NCBI RefSeq assembly: GCF_030272615.1
Contig: NC_081412.1
Span: 101,867,796 to 101,931,795, forward strand
From: Cryptomeria japonica
Taxonomy: Eukaryota; Streptophyta; Pinopsida; Cupressales; Cupressaceae
DNA: 64,000 nucleotides
Direction of reading: 5' to 3'
The notes beneath the pieces are model-generated. The model saw only the letters and a list, made by a program, of their open reading frames with translations, had not been told where the DNA came from and did not search any database. A program made the translations under genes and the position numbers. Positions 1 through 10,207 of this stretch are shown piece by piece (the first letter of the stretch is position 1; every line of letters starts with the position of its first letter).

Positions 1-220
1 TGAGATCCTTTGATACATACTTTCTTAAGGTACCAATTGCCATGATATTTTTAGTGAGCCAATCTAAGTGACCAACTAGATCAGCCTTAGGATCAGCTGG
101 AGCAACAATAGTTCCATCAATGTAAGGAGTGAGACCTTTTTCCATAAGTTTACTCCTTGCATCAATTTTCCAAGTAGCATAATTATGTGGAGTTAAGAGA
201 GGAAACTTAGAAGAACCCAT
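1..220 (-). CDS. Copia gag N-terminus, partial (Cop1)
   Basis: Reading the minus strand from the ATG at 218-220 gives about 73 uninterrupted codons running off the window edge. The peptide begins MGSSKFPLLTPHNYATWK and continues with a lysine- and aspartate-rich stretch. This is the typical N-terminus of a plant Ty1/copia gag (DUF4219/UBN2 type), which forms the virus-like particle. The start is the first ATG, and the characteristic 'NYATWK' follows it. The gene belongs to a minus-strand element whose primer site and 5' LTR lie at 1823-2395. The rest of gag and all of pol are outside the window, so coding capacity cannot be judged. No break is seen in this piece. Confidence 0.8.
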   Translation of the reverse strand, partial: MGSSKFPLLTPHNYATWKIDARSKLMEKGLTPYIDGTIVAPADPKADLVGHLDWLTKNIMAIGTLRKYVSKDL

Positions 221-1822
221 AGCAGAAAAAAGGAAGGAACACAAGAGCACAAAAGCACAAGAGACACCCCCCCAAATTCACTCAATCAAAGTACCCCCCC
301 TAAAGTGATGATTTTGGCACTTTATACTTAGTGCGATTACAATGAGCCACTTGCAAAACAAGGCAAAGTGGACTTATGATGCAAATTTTACAACTTCTCA
401 AATGAGATACAAGAGACTTCAATCAATAGTGCAATGAATCTAACTGAGATTCAAGCAAATATACAAGTACCAAGAGAGCCAAAAATGGCCAAGATCTGAA
501 AGTATAATTTCTACTTACAATGGCATCAATCTGATAGCATCATGTGAAAGTAGACGAGAAAATACGCACTTTCAAAAAAAATGGCACCTAAAAAGGAGGT
601 CGTATGACCCCAAACGAAGCCTCTGAAGTTGCAAAAACAAGGATTACTCAGGGATAGTCACCAAAAACTGCATTTTATGAAAAATAAGTGCATTAAAATA
701 AAAAAATTTCTTCACCACTATGGAGATCACGAAATTCTAGCTCATTTCAAAAAAAATTGCACCAAAAAAGGAGCAAAAATGAGCAAGTTATGGCCATTTG
801 AAGTTGAACTGCAAAATCAAAAATGCAAATGAGAGGGGGTCCAAAAATTTTCAAACCCTGCTGATGTGGCACTGACATCAGCAAGTCACTAGATTAAATT
901 TGACGGCCATATGACCGTTGCAAAAACTTCGCCCTCTGATGACCGGGCATCCGTACCGTACGGACGGATGACATGGCCAGATGACTGTGGCGTACGGATG
1001 TCTGCGTGGCAGTATATGGAATGCTACGTGGTAGTGTTTGTACCATGGGCCAATGGCAGCCTACCACGTGGCGGGCACAGTCCTCCAGTTTGGTTGACCG
1101 GACTGCGAGGCGGGAGCTGGCACGGGTCTTGGTCTGCGGCGGGTCTCGGTCTGCGGGAGCCGGCGCAGGTGGTGGTGCCTGGAGGACGCGGGCAGTGCCG
1201 GAGCTGAGTGGTGGAGTCTGCAGTTCTCGGCATGGCGGCTGGCGTCGAGGTCCCAGCTGGTACGGGGTCTGCAGTGAGGATGGGACACTGTGCACAGACC
1301 GGTACGTGACGGGCGGAGTTCGGAGCAGGGAAGTCGGCCGACAGACAGGACGACGGGACACGCAGGTACGGACGGCGGCGCGTGGGCGCGGGAGGTGACG
1401 CGGACCAGGTACAAGTACGCCTGCGACCTGCAAGGTACAGGCATCACGGGGGGGGTCTGCGGACCCCCCAAAATTTGATTTTTTGATATATTTTTTTTTT
1501 ATTTGATTTTTTCAATTTTTTATTTTTTTTTTTTCAGATTTTTTATTTTTTAATTTTTGAAAAGATTTTCCGAAAATGATTTATTTTTTCCAAAAAATAT
1601 ATTAAAAAAATTGAAAATCCATACGATTATAGTAAAATTGGAGAAAAAAATTTTCTCACCAAAATAGGTCGAATTTATAACCAAAATTCATGGAAACAAC
1701 CTTCTGGATGCAATGGTGAGGTCGGATCTAGTCTAGGATGCCTCCAAAAGATGTTGCTCCTCAGATCTACTTCTTAACGTCGCAATAATGCCTCTTCAAG
1801 ATGAATCAATGAAGCCCCAATG
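221..1822 (-). other. Long untranslated leader of Cop1 with GC-rich island
   Basis: This 1.6 kb stretch lies between the primer binding site and the gag start of Cop1. On the minus strand it runs from ordinary AT-rich sequence through poly-T/poly-A tracts (about 1480-1620), into a GC-rich island (about 900-1470), and back to AT-rich sequence before gag. The island has overlapping short open frames on both strands. None shows a recognisable domain, and they are best explained by a lack of AT-rich stop codons. It holds several ACGT cores, including CCACGTGG at 1064-1071, and CGTACGG repeats near 954-996. A leader this long is unusual for copia; it may be captured sequence or a regulatory region. 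Confidence 0.6.
1450..1469. other. Perfect GC hairpin in Cop1 leader
   Basis: GGGGGGTC at 1450-1457 pairs with GACCCCCC at 1462-1469 around a TGCG loop. It sits exactly at the edge between the GC-rich island and the poly-A/T tract. Confidence 0.7.
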
Positions 1823-1834
1823 GCTCTGATACCA
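1823..1834 (-). other. Primer binding site of Cop1
   Basis: The minus strand reads TGGTATCAGAGC, the usual plant copia primer site complementary to the initiator tRNA-Met 3' end. It directly abuts the LTR end at 1835, which fixes element orientation and LTR boundary. Confidence 0.9.
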
Positions 1835-2395
1835 TGTTGTATTTTGCCAAGATCAAGAGCTCAATGAAATGTACAAAATAGAGACATAATATGGGACAAG
1901 AATAAACTGTATTCTCATCAATAGAAATGATCAACAATAATCAACTGGATTCAATAGTTGTTCAAAAATAGTTACATACAATGAATAGAGGCTTGCTTAT
2001 ATAGGCAAGGCCATATGGATGTATGAGCACACAAATATGACATGTGGCTCAATGAGAAACAAGGGTAGGTAGGAAATAGGTGTGGGTAGGTAGGAGAAAT
2101 AATATAATATTCCACATGAGGTGGATCACCCACCGAAGGTGGAATTATCACTCCACAATAAGTGGATATGATAGTGTAATAACAAGATCAACACCATAAA
2201 AGGTGGAATTTCTCCTACACACACTATCCCAATGTGGCACAAACACCCAAGTGTCTCATATCCAAACTACTATGAAATGCATTATCCTAAGTAAACTTAA
2301 TTAAGTGTAATAATATCCATGATGAATAATTATTTACACCAACACCATCAACCAAATTAAGATTGAAAGTGTTGGCATTGACTCCTTGAACAACA
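1835..2395 (-). repeat. 5' LTR of Cop1
   Basis: The plus strand starts TGTTGT and ends ACAACA, a perfect 6-bp terminal inverted repeat with TG...CA ends, 561 bp long. The primer site touches its 1835 side and a chromovirus pol fragment touches its 2395 side. The target duplication would be TGTAT (2396-2400), but the partner lies before the window. Confidence 0.85.
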
Positions 2396-3902
2396 TGTAT
2401 GATGCTAATGAAGATTTTGGAGAGATCTACAAGGTATGTGAGTCTTTTGGTGAGAGGTATCATGTTAAATTCTCTGAGTTTTTTATCCAAGAGGGATTGC
2501 TATTCAAAGGTGCACAATTATGTATACCCAAGTGTTCAATGAGACTAAATATTATTAGGGAGAAGCATTATGGAGCAATGGCAGGTCATTTTGGCCTTGA
2601 CAAGACCCTTGACCTTGTGAAAATATACTACTACTGGCCTAAGTTGTAGGTAGATGTTAGGAGGTTTGTAGAAACATGTGTGATCTACCAAAAAGCCAAA
2701 GGGAAATCCACCAATGCAGGTTTGTACCAACCCTTACCCATTCCTTATAGGCCATGGGAAAGCATAATCATGGATTTTGCGTTGGGTTTGCCTAGGACAA
2801 GGAAGGGATATGACAGTGTCTTTGTAGTGGTGGACAGGTTTAGCAAAATGGCTCACTTCTTGCCATGCAAAACCTCCTATGATGCCTCATATGTAGCAGA
2901 CTTATTTTTCAAAGAGATAGTCAGGATACATGGGTTGCCTCTAAACATAGTTTCAGACACGGATGTGAAGTTCATAGGGAGTTTTTGTAGGACCCTTTGG
3001 AAGAAGTTGGGAACCAACCTAGCTTTCTCATCAGCCTACCATCCCCAAACGGATGGACAAATTGAAGTTGTCAATAGGTCCTTGGGGAACCTATTAAGAT
3101 GCTTTACAAGACAACATGGAGAAAAATGGGACAACATACTATCACAGGCAGAGTTCTCATACAATGACACAATAAATAGAAGTACTGGGAAGTCTCCTTT
3201 TCAAATTGTGTATGGCATCCACCCAAGGGGTGTATTAGAGTTGAGGGAGTTGCCTAAAGAAGAATCCATTAGTGCAGATGGTGAAGCTTTTGCATCAACC
3301 ATCAAGGAGGTACATGATCAATTGAAGTCTCATCTCCAATAATCTGCAAAGAAGTACACGGCTCATGCTGACAAGAAAAAGAGGGATGTGCAGTTTGATG
3401 TTGGGGCATTAGTATAGGTGCATTTGAAGGAGAGACTCCCAAAAGGAAAGCACACAAAGCTCATGCAGTAGAAGATTGGACCATGTCAGATTGTGAAGAA
3501 GTGTGGGCAGAATGCTTATGAAATCCAACTTCCTCCTGATCTTGGATTGTCACCCATTTTCAATGTGTGTGATCTCACCCCTTAAAAAGGCAATGGTAAT
3601 GAAGATGAGGAACCAATGCAGGTTGCGATAGATGATGATATTCCAAAGCATGATCCACCAAAGTTGAGCAAGGTTCTAGACAGTAGATTCACAAAGAGAA
3701 CAAGGAGTACAAGGAGTATTTGGTGGCTTGGTAGGGAAAACTAGACTCTGAAGCAATTTGGATGATAGAAAACCAAATTTTGAATCATGGTGCAGACCTC
3801 CAAACTTTGATCTCAAGTGGGCTTGAGATCTATTCTCCCAAGGAATATGGTGTAGGGGCACCTCCTCAACAAACCAATCTTGGATTTGATGATGAAGATT
3901 AG
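2396..3902 (+). pseudogene. Ty3/gypsy chromovirus integrase and chromodomain remnant (Chromo1)
   Basis: This is the C-terminal part of a gypsy polyprotein. It starts just upstream of the H2C2 zinc-binding region of integrase (GHFGLDKTLDLV, about 2587-2622). The catalytic core follows (IIMDFALGLPRT near 2767, IVSDTDVKF near 2950, SAYHPQTDGQIEVVNRS near 3034-3078). A C-terminal integrase region ends near 'FNVCDLTP', and a degraded chromodomain-like segment (KEYLVAW...EAIWM) ends at the stop 3900-3902. The chromodomain and the 'RPWESI.MDF' style place it among chromoviruses. In-frame stops near 2647, 3340, 3415, 3469 and 3583 and a shift near 3710 make it dead. Protease, RT and RNase H lie beyond the Cop1 insertion. 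Confidence 0.85.
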
Positions 3903-4877
3903 AATCTTAGGATCATTGTCCATGTCTTTTATTTGTGAAATTTTTATGTATTCAATAAAGACCCCACCATGTAAACCAATGTCACAAATTAGGCATCCTG
4001 ATAAGCCAATTTGGACAATTTGGTAAATACGGGTAGTGGGATGTTTGTTTTGGTGTTTTATAAGATTTTAGGATATGTAGTTGGTTTTTATTTGATACAA
4101 GTTGTGTGCATCCCAAATTTGTGTTAATTGACAACTTTGTCAAAAAGCGCAACTTTTGAAAATGCAACTTTTGCAAGCAAAAGTGCAACTTTTCTAATTT
4201 TGGCTGGTGTAAGATTGCCAACAACTCCAGCCTATTCAAAATTTAGTTGGTAACCATTGGAGAAGGATATATACCTTATGGACATGATTCCCAAGGTTGG
4301 TGTGATTGTGGATTGAAGTTTGAAGGCAATAAAATACTTAAAAAACTGAGTTATTTCCTAGAAATTCTGAGTTTACAGTGGTTGTATGTCATTATACAGA
4401 TTGGTTCAAATAAAATCATTCATGAAGTAGATATGGGATTGAGTCACCTTTATTTTGGTGGTGGTCTAAGGTCTTGATTCTCTGTGAGTAGTGAGAATCC
4501 CTTGGTTTTCTAACTATAACCTGGAAAGTAAGGGTTTGTCTAGGGTTTTACTTAAAAATGGCCATATCTTGCATCTCCTTCCTCTAGACATTCTTTCCTT
4601 TGGTGGAATGAAATATTGGTTAGTGTATTCTAGGATTTTCATGGGTTTTTGCATGGAAGGCTTGGTTGTCAGAAGAATGAGACAAATCTAGGTAGGCATC
4701 TCCATATGACTACCTTGCACAAAATTAGGACAATTGCCCTAAATATTATAGTGATGGATTCTAGGCATGTAACCCTAGAATTAGAGGTTATTCAAGGTCC
4801 CCCACATACTCATGAAGTTGGTTTTGTAGTTGAGAGTCTTAAAATTAGTGTTCCTTTGTAAATTTGGCCTAATCGTC
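3903..4877 (+). other. Downstream flank of Chromo1, no gene; possible LTR sequence
   Basis: No domain is recognisable; the open frames here are short and isolated. By position it should hold the chromovirus polypurine tract and the start of its 3' LTR, but without the 5' copy I cannot set boundaries. GCAACTTTT occurs three times at 4149, 4164 and 4185. Confidence 0.35.
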
Positions 4878-5720
4878 TGTTAGCATTCTACACTCACATG
4901 AGAATGGTTGATGTTTACATTGATGGCAACCAATCGGTAATAGGATTCTACAGGTTCATCGACAACATAGACATCATTTATCAACATTGGCAAGCACAAA
5001 AAAGGACATTCATCATCATCTGGTTTACACTGGCAATAAAGCATACTGACACTCAAGCCGACATGAGACAAGTTTTGTTTATTGTATTGTAATGTAATTA
5101 TTTGGAAGCCGACATGATGTATTGTAAAGACTCATATATGTATGAGATCTTATAGGTCATTTTTGAGATATCATAAGAGGCAATTATGTAATAGATCATA
5201 GAAGATATCAAAAGGATTCTGTAACAAGTGAAGATAGGTTATGTGAGCAAATATCATTCACCGGAAAGGCTTTTGGTTATGGTTTCCGACAGAGCTTAAA
5301 CTGGTACTAAATCAAGCATTACAAATGCTATTTTGAGTAGTACATTGTTTTGGATTTAATTATCCATTTTGTAGTCAGTGAGACTCTTTCATTAAGCAGT
5401 GAGCTCTAAGCTGTTAGCCTTCCTGCATGTGCATGCCCCTATTGTAAGTAATATATACTCATATTGGCCAGTGAGTACATATTATGGGTCACAAATCCCA
5501 CTGAGATTTTTCCCTTATCGGGTTTCCTCACTAAAATATCTTGTGTTATGGTGTGCATTTATGTTGTCTCTATTATTTCTCTTTGTTGCATTATTACTTG
5601 TTTATTGGTACATTAATTAGGGTTGCAAAGTTATAAAATAATTCAAATATTCCATTAACCGGTTAGACATTGATTCACCACCTTGTCTTAGTGTCTTTGG
5701 GACTATCCTTGCATCTAACA
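4878..5720 (+). repeat. Solo copia LTR
   Basis: The segment runs from TGTTAGCATTC to GCATCTAACA. It shares the layout of the Cop2 LTR: 'gtagtcagtgagactc', 'gagctctaagc', 'tccttgtgttatgg'-like motifs and a degraded GATTCACC box near the 3' end. No primer site or gag follows. Flanking pentamers are TCGTC and TTGCC, which differ by two transitions and may be a decayed target duplication. It is probably an old solo LTR from LTR-LTR recombination. Confidence 0.65.
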
Positions 5721-5940
5721 TTGCCCTACTTAGGTCTCTAGACTTATAAAGGGTTCAAACCCTTTGTTTGCAGATCTTGCCAATCCCTTTTTGGGATGAG
5801 TGTAACTCCATAAAGGGTATCTGGAATGGTAATTAGTTTGTCTAGTTGTGTGCAAGATTTTGGAGTTAAGGGCAAAGTACCCGCTCAATAGGGCTACTAG
5901 ATTAGGGGGTAGGTTTCCAAAGGAGGTATAGGGCATTGAT
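5721..5940. other. Short gap between solo LTR and Cop2, no gene seen
   Basis: These 220 bp hold no recognisable domain. They probably continue the target sequence on the other side of the solo LTR (3903-4877). Confidence 0.4.
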
Positions 5941-7021
5941 TGTTGGTATTATGGATGTGTTGCATTAGTTTTATCATTGATGTCAAGACTTATCCTTCTG
6001 GAGAACCTTGGTTATGTTGAACCAACACATTATGTTCACCAACATGTTCAGTGACTTATGCATAGTCACCAGTATATTGTTCACCGCTAGGTTATATTGT
6101 TCACCAACACTAAGGATGACTTGTTATCATCTAGAGATCACTTGTTTATGTCGAAGACATGGTTTGGATACTTGGTTTTGGTATTTTGGTAAAAGGTCTA
6201 ATCGGGTTGACATATTTGCTGTTACCGACAAATTGGTCTAAGTTATGGACTCGTATGCATTATCTATTCCACATCAGCATGACATGTTGTGAAGATGATT
6301 TATTAATTGGATATTGTTGTAAATGTATTGAGCTGACATGATGCATTGCATCTTGACTTGTTTGTAATTGATTTTATTGTAATATTCTTAGTAAGCCGAC
6401 CTACACATTTGGTCTTAGGTTTTGGTATTTATGTAAGATCTCATTTGTGAGATGTAGAGAAGAAAGTGGAATATTGTAAGTAAGGTTATGGTATTGTAAC
6501 ATGGTATGTGCGAATATTGAAGTTCATAAGAGTAGACCATAGAGAAGGTTCAAGGAAGGTTTGAAGGTGATTATCAAAGCTTAACCAGTACTGAATCCAG
6601 CATTGAAGATTCTACTTTGAGTAGTACATTATCATTGGATTTAACAATCCAATTGTAGTCAGTGTGACTCCTATTTTTTGATTGAGCAATGAGCTCTAAG
6701 CAGTTGGCCTTTCTACATGTGGAGACCCAAACATACTATCTGCAGTAGTATCATCTGATTGTGGGTAAGGTTTCCCACTATGGTTTTTCCCCTTACAGGG
6801 TTTCCACGTACAAATCTCTCTGTTATGTGTTGTGGATGTTGTTTCTCTTTCTGTTTTATGCATTAAGCTTCACCGGTATTAATACTAACTACTAATCTAT
6901 CAGCCAACATTAAGTTTGGTTTACTAGTATTATGCATCAAGTTTGATTAAGTTGTATTTGGGTTGAAATTAATTGGCAACTGATTCACCCCCCCCTCTTA
7001 GTTGCCTCTTGGGTTCTAACA
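5941..7021 (+). repeat. 5' LTR of Cop2
   Basis: The repeat is 1081 bp, from TGTTGGTATTATGG to GGGTTCTAACA, followed two bases later by a primer site. Near the 3' end is GATTCACCCCCCCCTCTTAG (6982-7001), a box also found in the other copia LTRs here. The left flank TTGAT would be the target duplication; the 3' end of the element is lost, so it cannot be tested. Confidence 0.85.
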
Positions 7022-7023
7022 AT

Positions 7024-7035
7024 CGGTATCAGAGC
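7024..7035 (+). other. Primer binding site of Cop2
   Basis: CGGTATCAGAGC differs by one base from the tRNA-Met primer site TGGTATCAGAGC. It sits two bases after the LTR end. Confidence 0.85.
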
Positions 7036-7078
7036 TAAGTCCTCTTTTTGCAGAAGTTTAATAGCTTGAGGAGATCCT

Positions 7079-8167
7079 ATGGCAACAAACCTTTTTAGGA
7101 AGGACAGTCTGAAACTTGATGGAACTAACTATGGTATATGGAAGATCAAAATGGAGACTCATCTGAATTGCATTGGAAGAGACATATGGGATATTACAAG
7201 GAATGGCTATGTTGGTCCTACACTGAATCAACCTAATCCACCAACATTGGGTAAAGATCAAGAAAATGATTGCAAAGCAAGAGAAGCACTTTTGAGCGCA
7301 TTATCAGATCAGCAAATCATGGGATTATCAGACCAATCTACTACTAAAGCTATTTGGGATAAATTGGAGACACTAAATGAAGGCAATACCACTATCAAAA
7401 TTGCAAAACTGGAATGCTTTTGGGTCAGGTATGAAAATTTGAAAATGGAAGAAGATGAAAGAATTTCTGCTTTTATGGAAAGAGTAAATGAAATTGTTTT
7501 GGGAATACAATGTTGTGGAGGATCCTTAAGTGAATATGAAATTATTTCTAAAGTTTTAAGAGATTTTCTACTGGCATACAAAATGAAAGTAACTACTATT
7601 AATGAGTTGAGAACAATGCCTAATACATCAATATCTAGAGATACCTTGGTTGGAAAACTTTCAGCATTTGAGCTTGAGGAATTTGGTCTTATTGCTATAA
7701 TTAAAACAGATTTGGCCTTCAAAGCATCATCATCTGCAACATCATCATCATCATCTGAGAAGTCTGATTGGAAATCACTTTATGCAAAAGAACTTGAAGA
7801 TATTAGAAAGGAAAATGAAGAATTGGAAGAACTTGAAGCACTATTTGCAAGGAAAATTCCTAAAAGTCCTATTGGAAGTAAGTATGAAGGTAAAGCACCA
7901 TTTAAATGTTTTAACTACAATAAAGTTGGTCATATGGCATCTAGATGTCCTAATAGACATGCAAGATTAAGAGAAGAAGCTAAAAGGACATATAAGCCTA
8001 ACCCTGAATATCAGAGATACAAATTTAAGAAGAACATAAATAAATCATGTTACTATGTTGATGAAGGAGTTACTAATGATTCTAATGAAGAACTGACAAC
8101 TAATGGATGGGCTTTTGTTGCAATAAAAGAAGATCAACTAGCACCTACTGTTCAACCGGTAGAGTAG
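7079..8167 (+). CDS. gag: Copia gag (Cop2)
   Basis: This is an open frame of 362 codons. The N-terminus holds the copia gag signature (KLDGTNYGIWKIKMETHL, residues about 11-28). A UBN2-type capsid region follows (MEEDERISAFMERVNEIVLG near residue 120). Then come a charged stretch (ENEELEELEALFARKIP) and a CCHC zinc knuckle near residue 278. That knuckle reads CFNYNKVGHMASRC, so the second cysteine is now tyrosine and RNA binding is probably impaired. The start is the first ATG after the primer site. The frame ends at TAG 8165-8167, at the same gag-pol boundary as in Cop3, Cop5 and Cop6. A full-length relative, itself frameshifted, is in Cop3 at 21088-22154. Confidence 0.9.
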   Translation: MATNLFRKDSLKLDGTNYGIWKIKMETHLNCIGRDIWDITRNGYVGPTLNQPNPPTLGKDQENDCKAREALLSALSDQQIMGLSDQSTTKAIWDKLETLNEGNTTIKIAKLECFWVRYENLKMEEDERISAFMERVNEIVLGIQCCGGSLSEYEIISKVLRDFLLAYKMKVTTINELRTMPNTSISRDTLVGKLSAFELEEFGLIAIIKTDLAFKASSSATSSSSSEKSDWKSLYAKELEDIRKENEELEELEALFARKIPKSPIGSKYEGKAPFKCFNYNKVGHMASRCPNRHARLREEAKRTYKPNPEYQRYKFKKNINKSCYYVDEGVTNDSNEELTTNGWAFVAIKEDQLAPTVQPVE

Positions 8168-8979
8168 GCCTTGACAGCTAAAATTGAAGAAAAAGATGAA
8201 TGGATTATAGATTCCGGATGTTCACATCATATGACTGGTGATAAAAGTAAATTGTTATCTTTTCAGGAATATAGTGGAGGTCTAGTAAGATTTTGGGATG
8301 ATAAAGCTTATTTGATCAAAGGAAAAGGCACTGTATCTTTTGATGGTAAGCACAATACTGACAATGTTTATTATGTTGAAGGTTTGAAGCATAACCTTTT
8401 GAGTGTTGGTCAATTAGTTGAAAAGGGTTTTCAGTTACAATTCAAGAATGGTAAATGCAAAATCATGAATAGAACTAGATTATAGATTGCAACCGGTAAT
8501 CAGACTAAAGGTAATATCTTTCATTTGAATAATAGTGAAAAGACATGCTTGATTGCACATATTGATGAAATTTGGTTATGGCATAAGAGACTCTGTCATG
8601 TGAATTTGATTGCATTGTAAAGATTAGTTCAACTAAGGTAGTAAGGGATTTACCTAAGATTGTGAAACCTCATAACCTGGTATGTAAGGAATGTCAAATG
8701 GGAAAGAAAGTTAGAACAACTTTTAAGAGTATTTCTAAGAAATCCAATAATGTTCTTGATTTAATTCATACTGGCTTGTGTGGTCCACCAAGAACAAGAA
8801 GTCTATAGGGAGATAGATACTTTATGCTAATTATTGATGATTATTCTAGAATGTGTTGGGTTACTTTTCTCATGAAGAAATTAGAAGCTTTTACAAAATT
8901 CAAACTGTTCAAGACAATGGTAGAGAATGAAACCGATAAGAAAATCAAATGTTTAAGATTAGATCAAGGAGGAGAATTT
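8168..8979 (+). pseudogene. pol: Copia pol 5' part: protease, pre-integrase, start of integrase (Cop2, truncated)
   Basis: After the gag stop the frame continues with the aspartic protease active site WIIDSGCSHHMTGD (about 8201-8242), intact. GAG-pre-integrase follows (HNLLSVGQLVEKGF; then LWHKRLCHVN near 8574). A stop lies near 8483, a one-base shift near 8610, and a stop at 8806-8808 before GDRYFMLIIDDYSRMCWVTF (about 8809-8868), the start of the integrase core. The gene is cut at 8979, after GGEF, where the LTR of Cop3 begins. RT and RNase H are missing. Confidence 0.85.
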
Positions 8980-10034
8980 TTTTAGGTCTTGGAAACAACT
9001 GAGAGGGGGGGGTGAATCAATTGTCTAATAAATTCAAATCAAAAACAACTTAACCAACTTAATGCTTAATACTAGTAAATTAGTTCAATATGTTGGTAGA
9101 TAGTTTTAACAGTTAATTGCTATACCAGTAAGGATTAGTGCATGAAACATAAACACAAAGTCATCCACAACACATAACACCAATATTTGTATGTGGAAAC
9201 CCTATAAGGGGTAAAACCACGGTGGGAAACCTTACCCACAAATAGATGATACTACTGCAAATAGTAAGTGTACATTAATGGGGTCTGCACATTCAGAAAG
9301 GCCAACCACCTAGAGCTCACTGCTCAATCACAAAATGGGAGTCACACTGACTACAGTTGGATGGTTAAATCCATAAGAATGTACTGCACAAAATAGCATC
9401 TTCATATGCTGGATTCAGTACCGGTGTAGTTCTGATTATCTTCACAAAAACCCTCCCTTAGTCTTCAAATGATGTCTGTGTGTATAGCTTTGCTTATTCT
9501 CGCATATACCTTCACATAATCCTTTTTTGCATTCCACCTTTTATCTTATAAATAAGATTTTACATTTATACCATAACCTAAGACCAATTTTAGTAGGTTG
9601 GCTCTACAAGATATTACAATAAAAGCATTTTACAAACAATACAATATCCGATGCAATAACCGGATGAACATGTCAGCTTAATGCATTTACAACAATAATT
9701 AATCATCTCCATAGCATGCCATGCTGATCTGGAAAAGATAAACCTACCAGTGTAACCCTGGACCTATTTGTCGGTAATCACAAATATGCAAATATGAATA
9801 TACCTATAAACAAAATTCCAAGACAAGATGTCCAAAGGATGTCTTTGACATAACCATGTGTTTTCCATATCATTCCAAGTGTCGGTGATCATTATATCTT
9901 GTCGGTGTACCAGATACCGGTGACTGTGCATGAGTCGCTTGCCGATGAATGTTGTTGATTCTCCAAAGTGCCAAAGTTGATAAGTGTTTAGTAGGTGTTG
10001 ACATCAATGACAAAACCATACCAAAATACCAACA
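8980..10034 (-). repeat. 3' LTR of Cop3
   Basis: The segment aligns with 22210-22958. It starts at TTTTAGGTC (the equivalent of TGTTAGGTC, with the terminal TG decayed) and ends ATACCAACA, next to the polypurine tract at 10035. It carries the reverse complement of the GATTCACCCCC box near 9000-9020. The left side abuts the broken Cop2 pol without a spacer. Confidence 0.85.
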
Positions 10035-10047
10035 ATCTCCCCCTTTG
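10035..10047 (-). other. Polypurine tract of Cop3
   Basis: The minus strand reads CAAAGGGGGAGAT directly against the LTR end. This is the plus-strand primer of reverse transcription and shows the interior lies at higher coordinates. Confidence 0.85.
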
Positions 10048-10207
10048 GTATTGATGGCAACACAAGATGGAAAAACCATCAAAGTGCCAAAACAGAAATG
10101 CCAAATACCAAAAACCAACAATCTCAAAAAAGATCATAACCAGAAATCAAAATACAAATACAAAGAGTAATGATCTCTCCCAAACAACAATTTCTCCCCC
10201 TGGGAGC
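10048..10207 (-). other. 3' untranslated interior of Cop3, first part
   Basis: Non-coding sequence between the polypurine tract and pol of Cop3, cut at 10207 by Cop4 and resumed at 17796. A second purine tract, CAGGGGGAG on the minus strand, lies at about 10193-10201. GGAGC at 10203-10207 is the Cop4 target duplication. Confidence 0.7.

Noticed and set aside
894-1478. Several overlapping open frames on both strands, up to 179 codons
   Set aside because: They lie in the GC-rich leader island, where stop codons are rare by composition. No frame has a recognisable domain and all overlap each other.
1823-1834. tRNA-like matches at primer sites
   Set aside because: Only the 12-base complement of a tRNA end is present; there is no cloverleaf, so these are primer sites and not tRNA genes.
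4878-5092. Frames on both strands near 4880-5092 as small genes
   Set aside because: They fall inside the solo LTR and have no similarity to known proteins.
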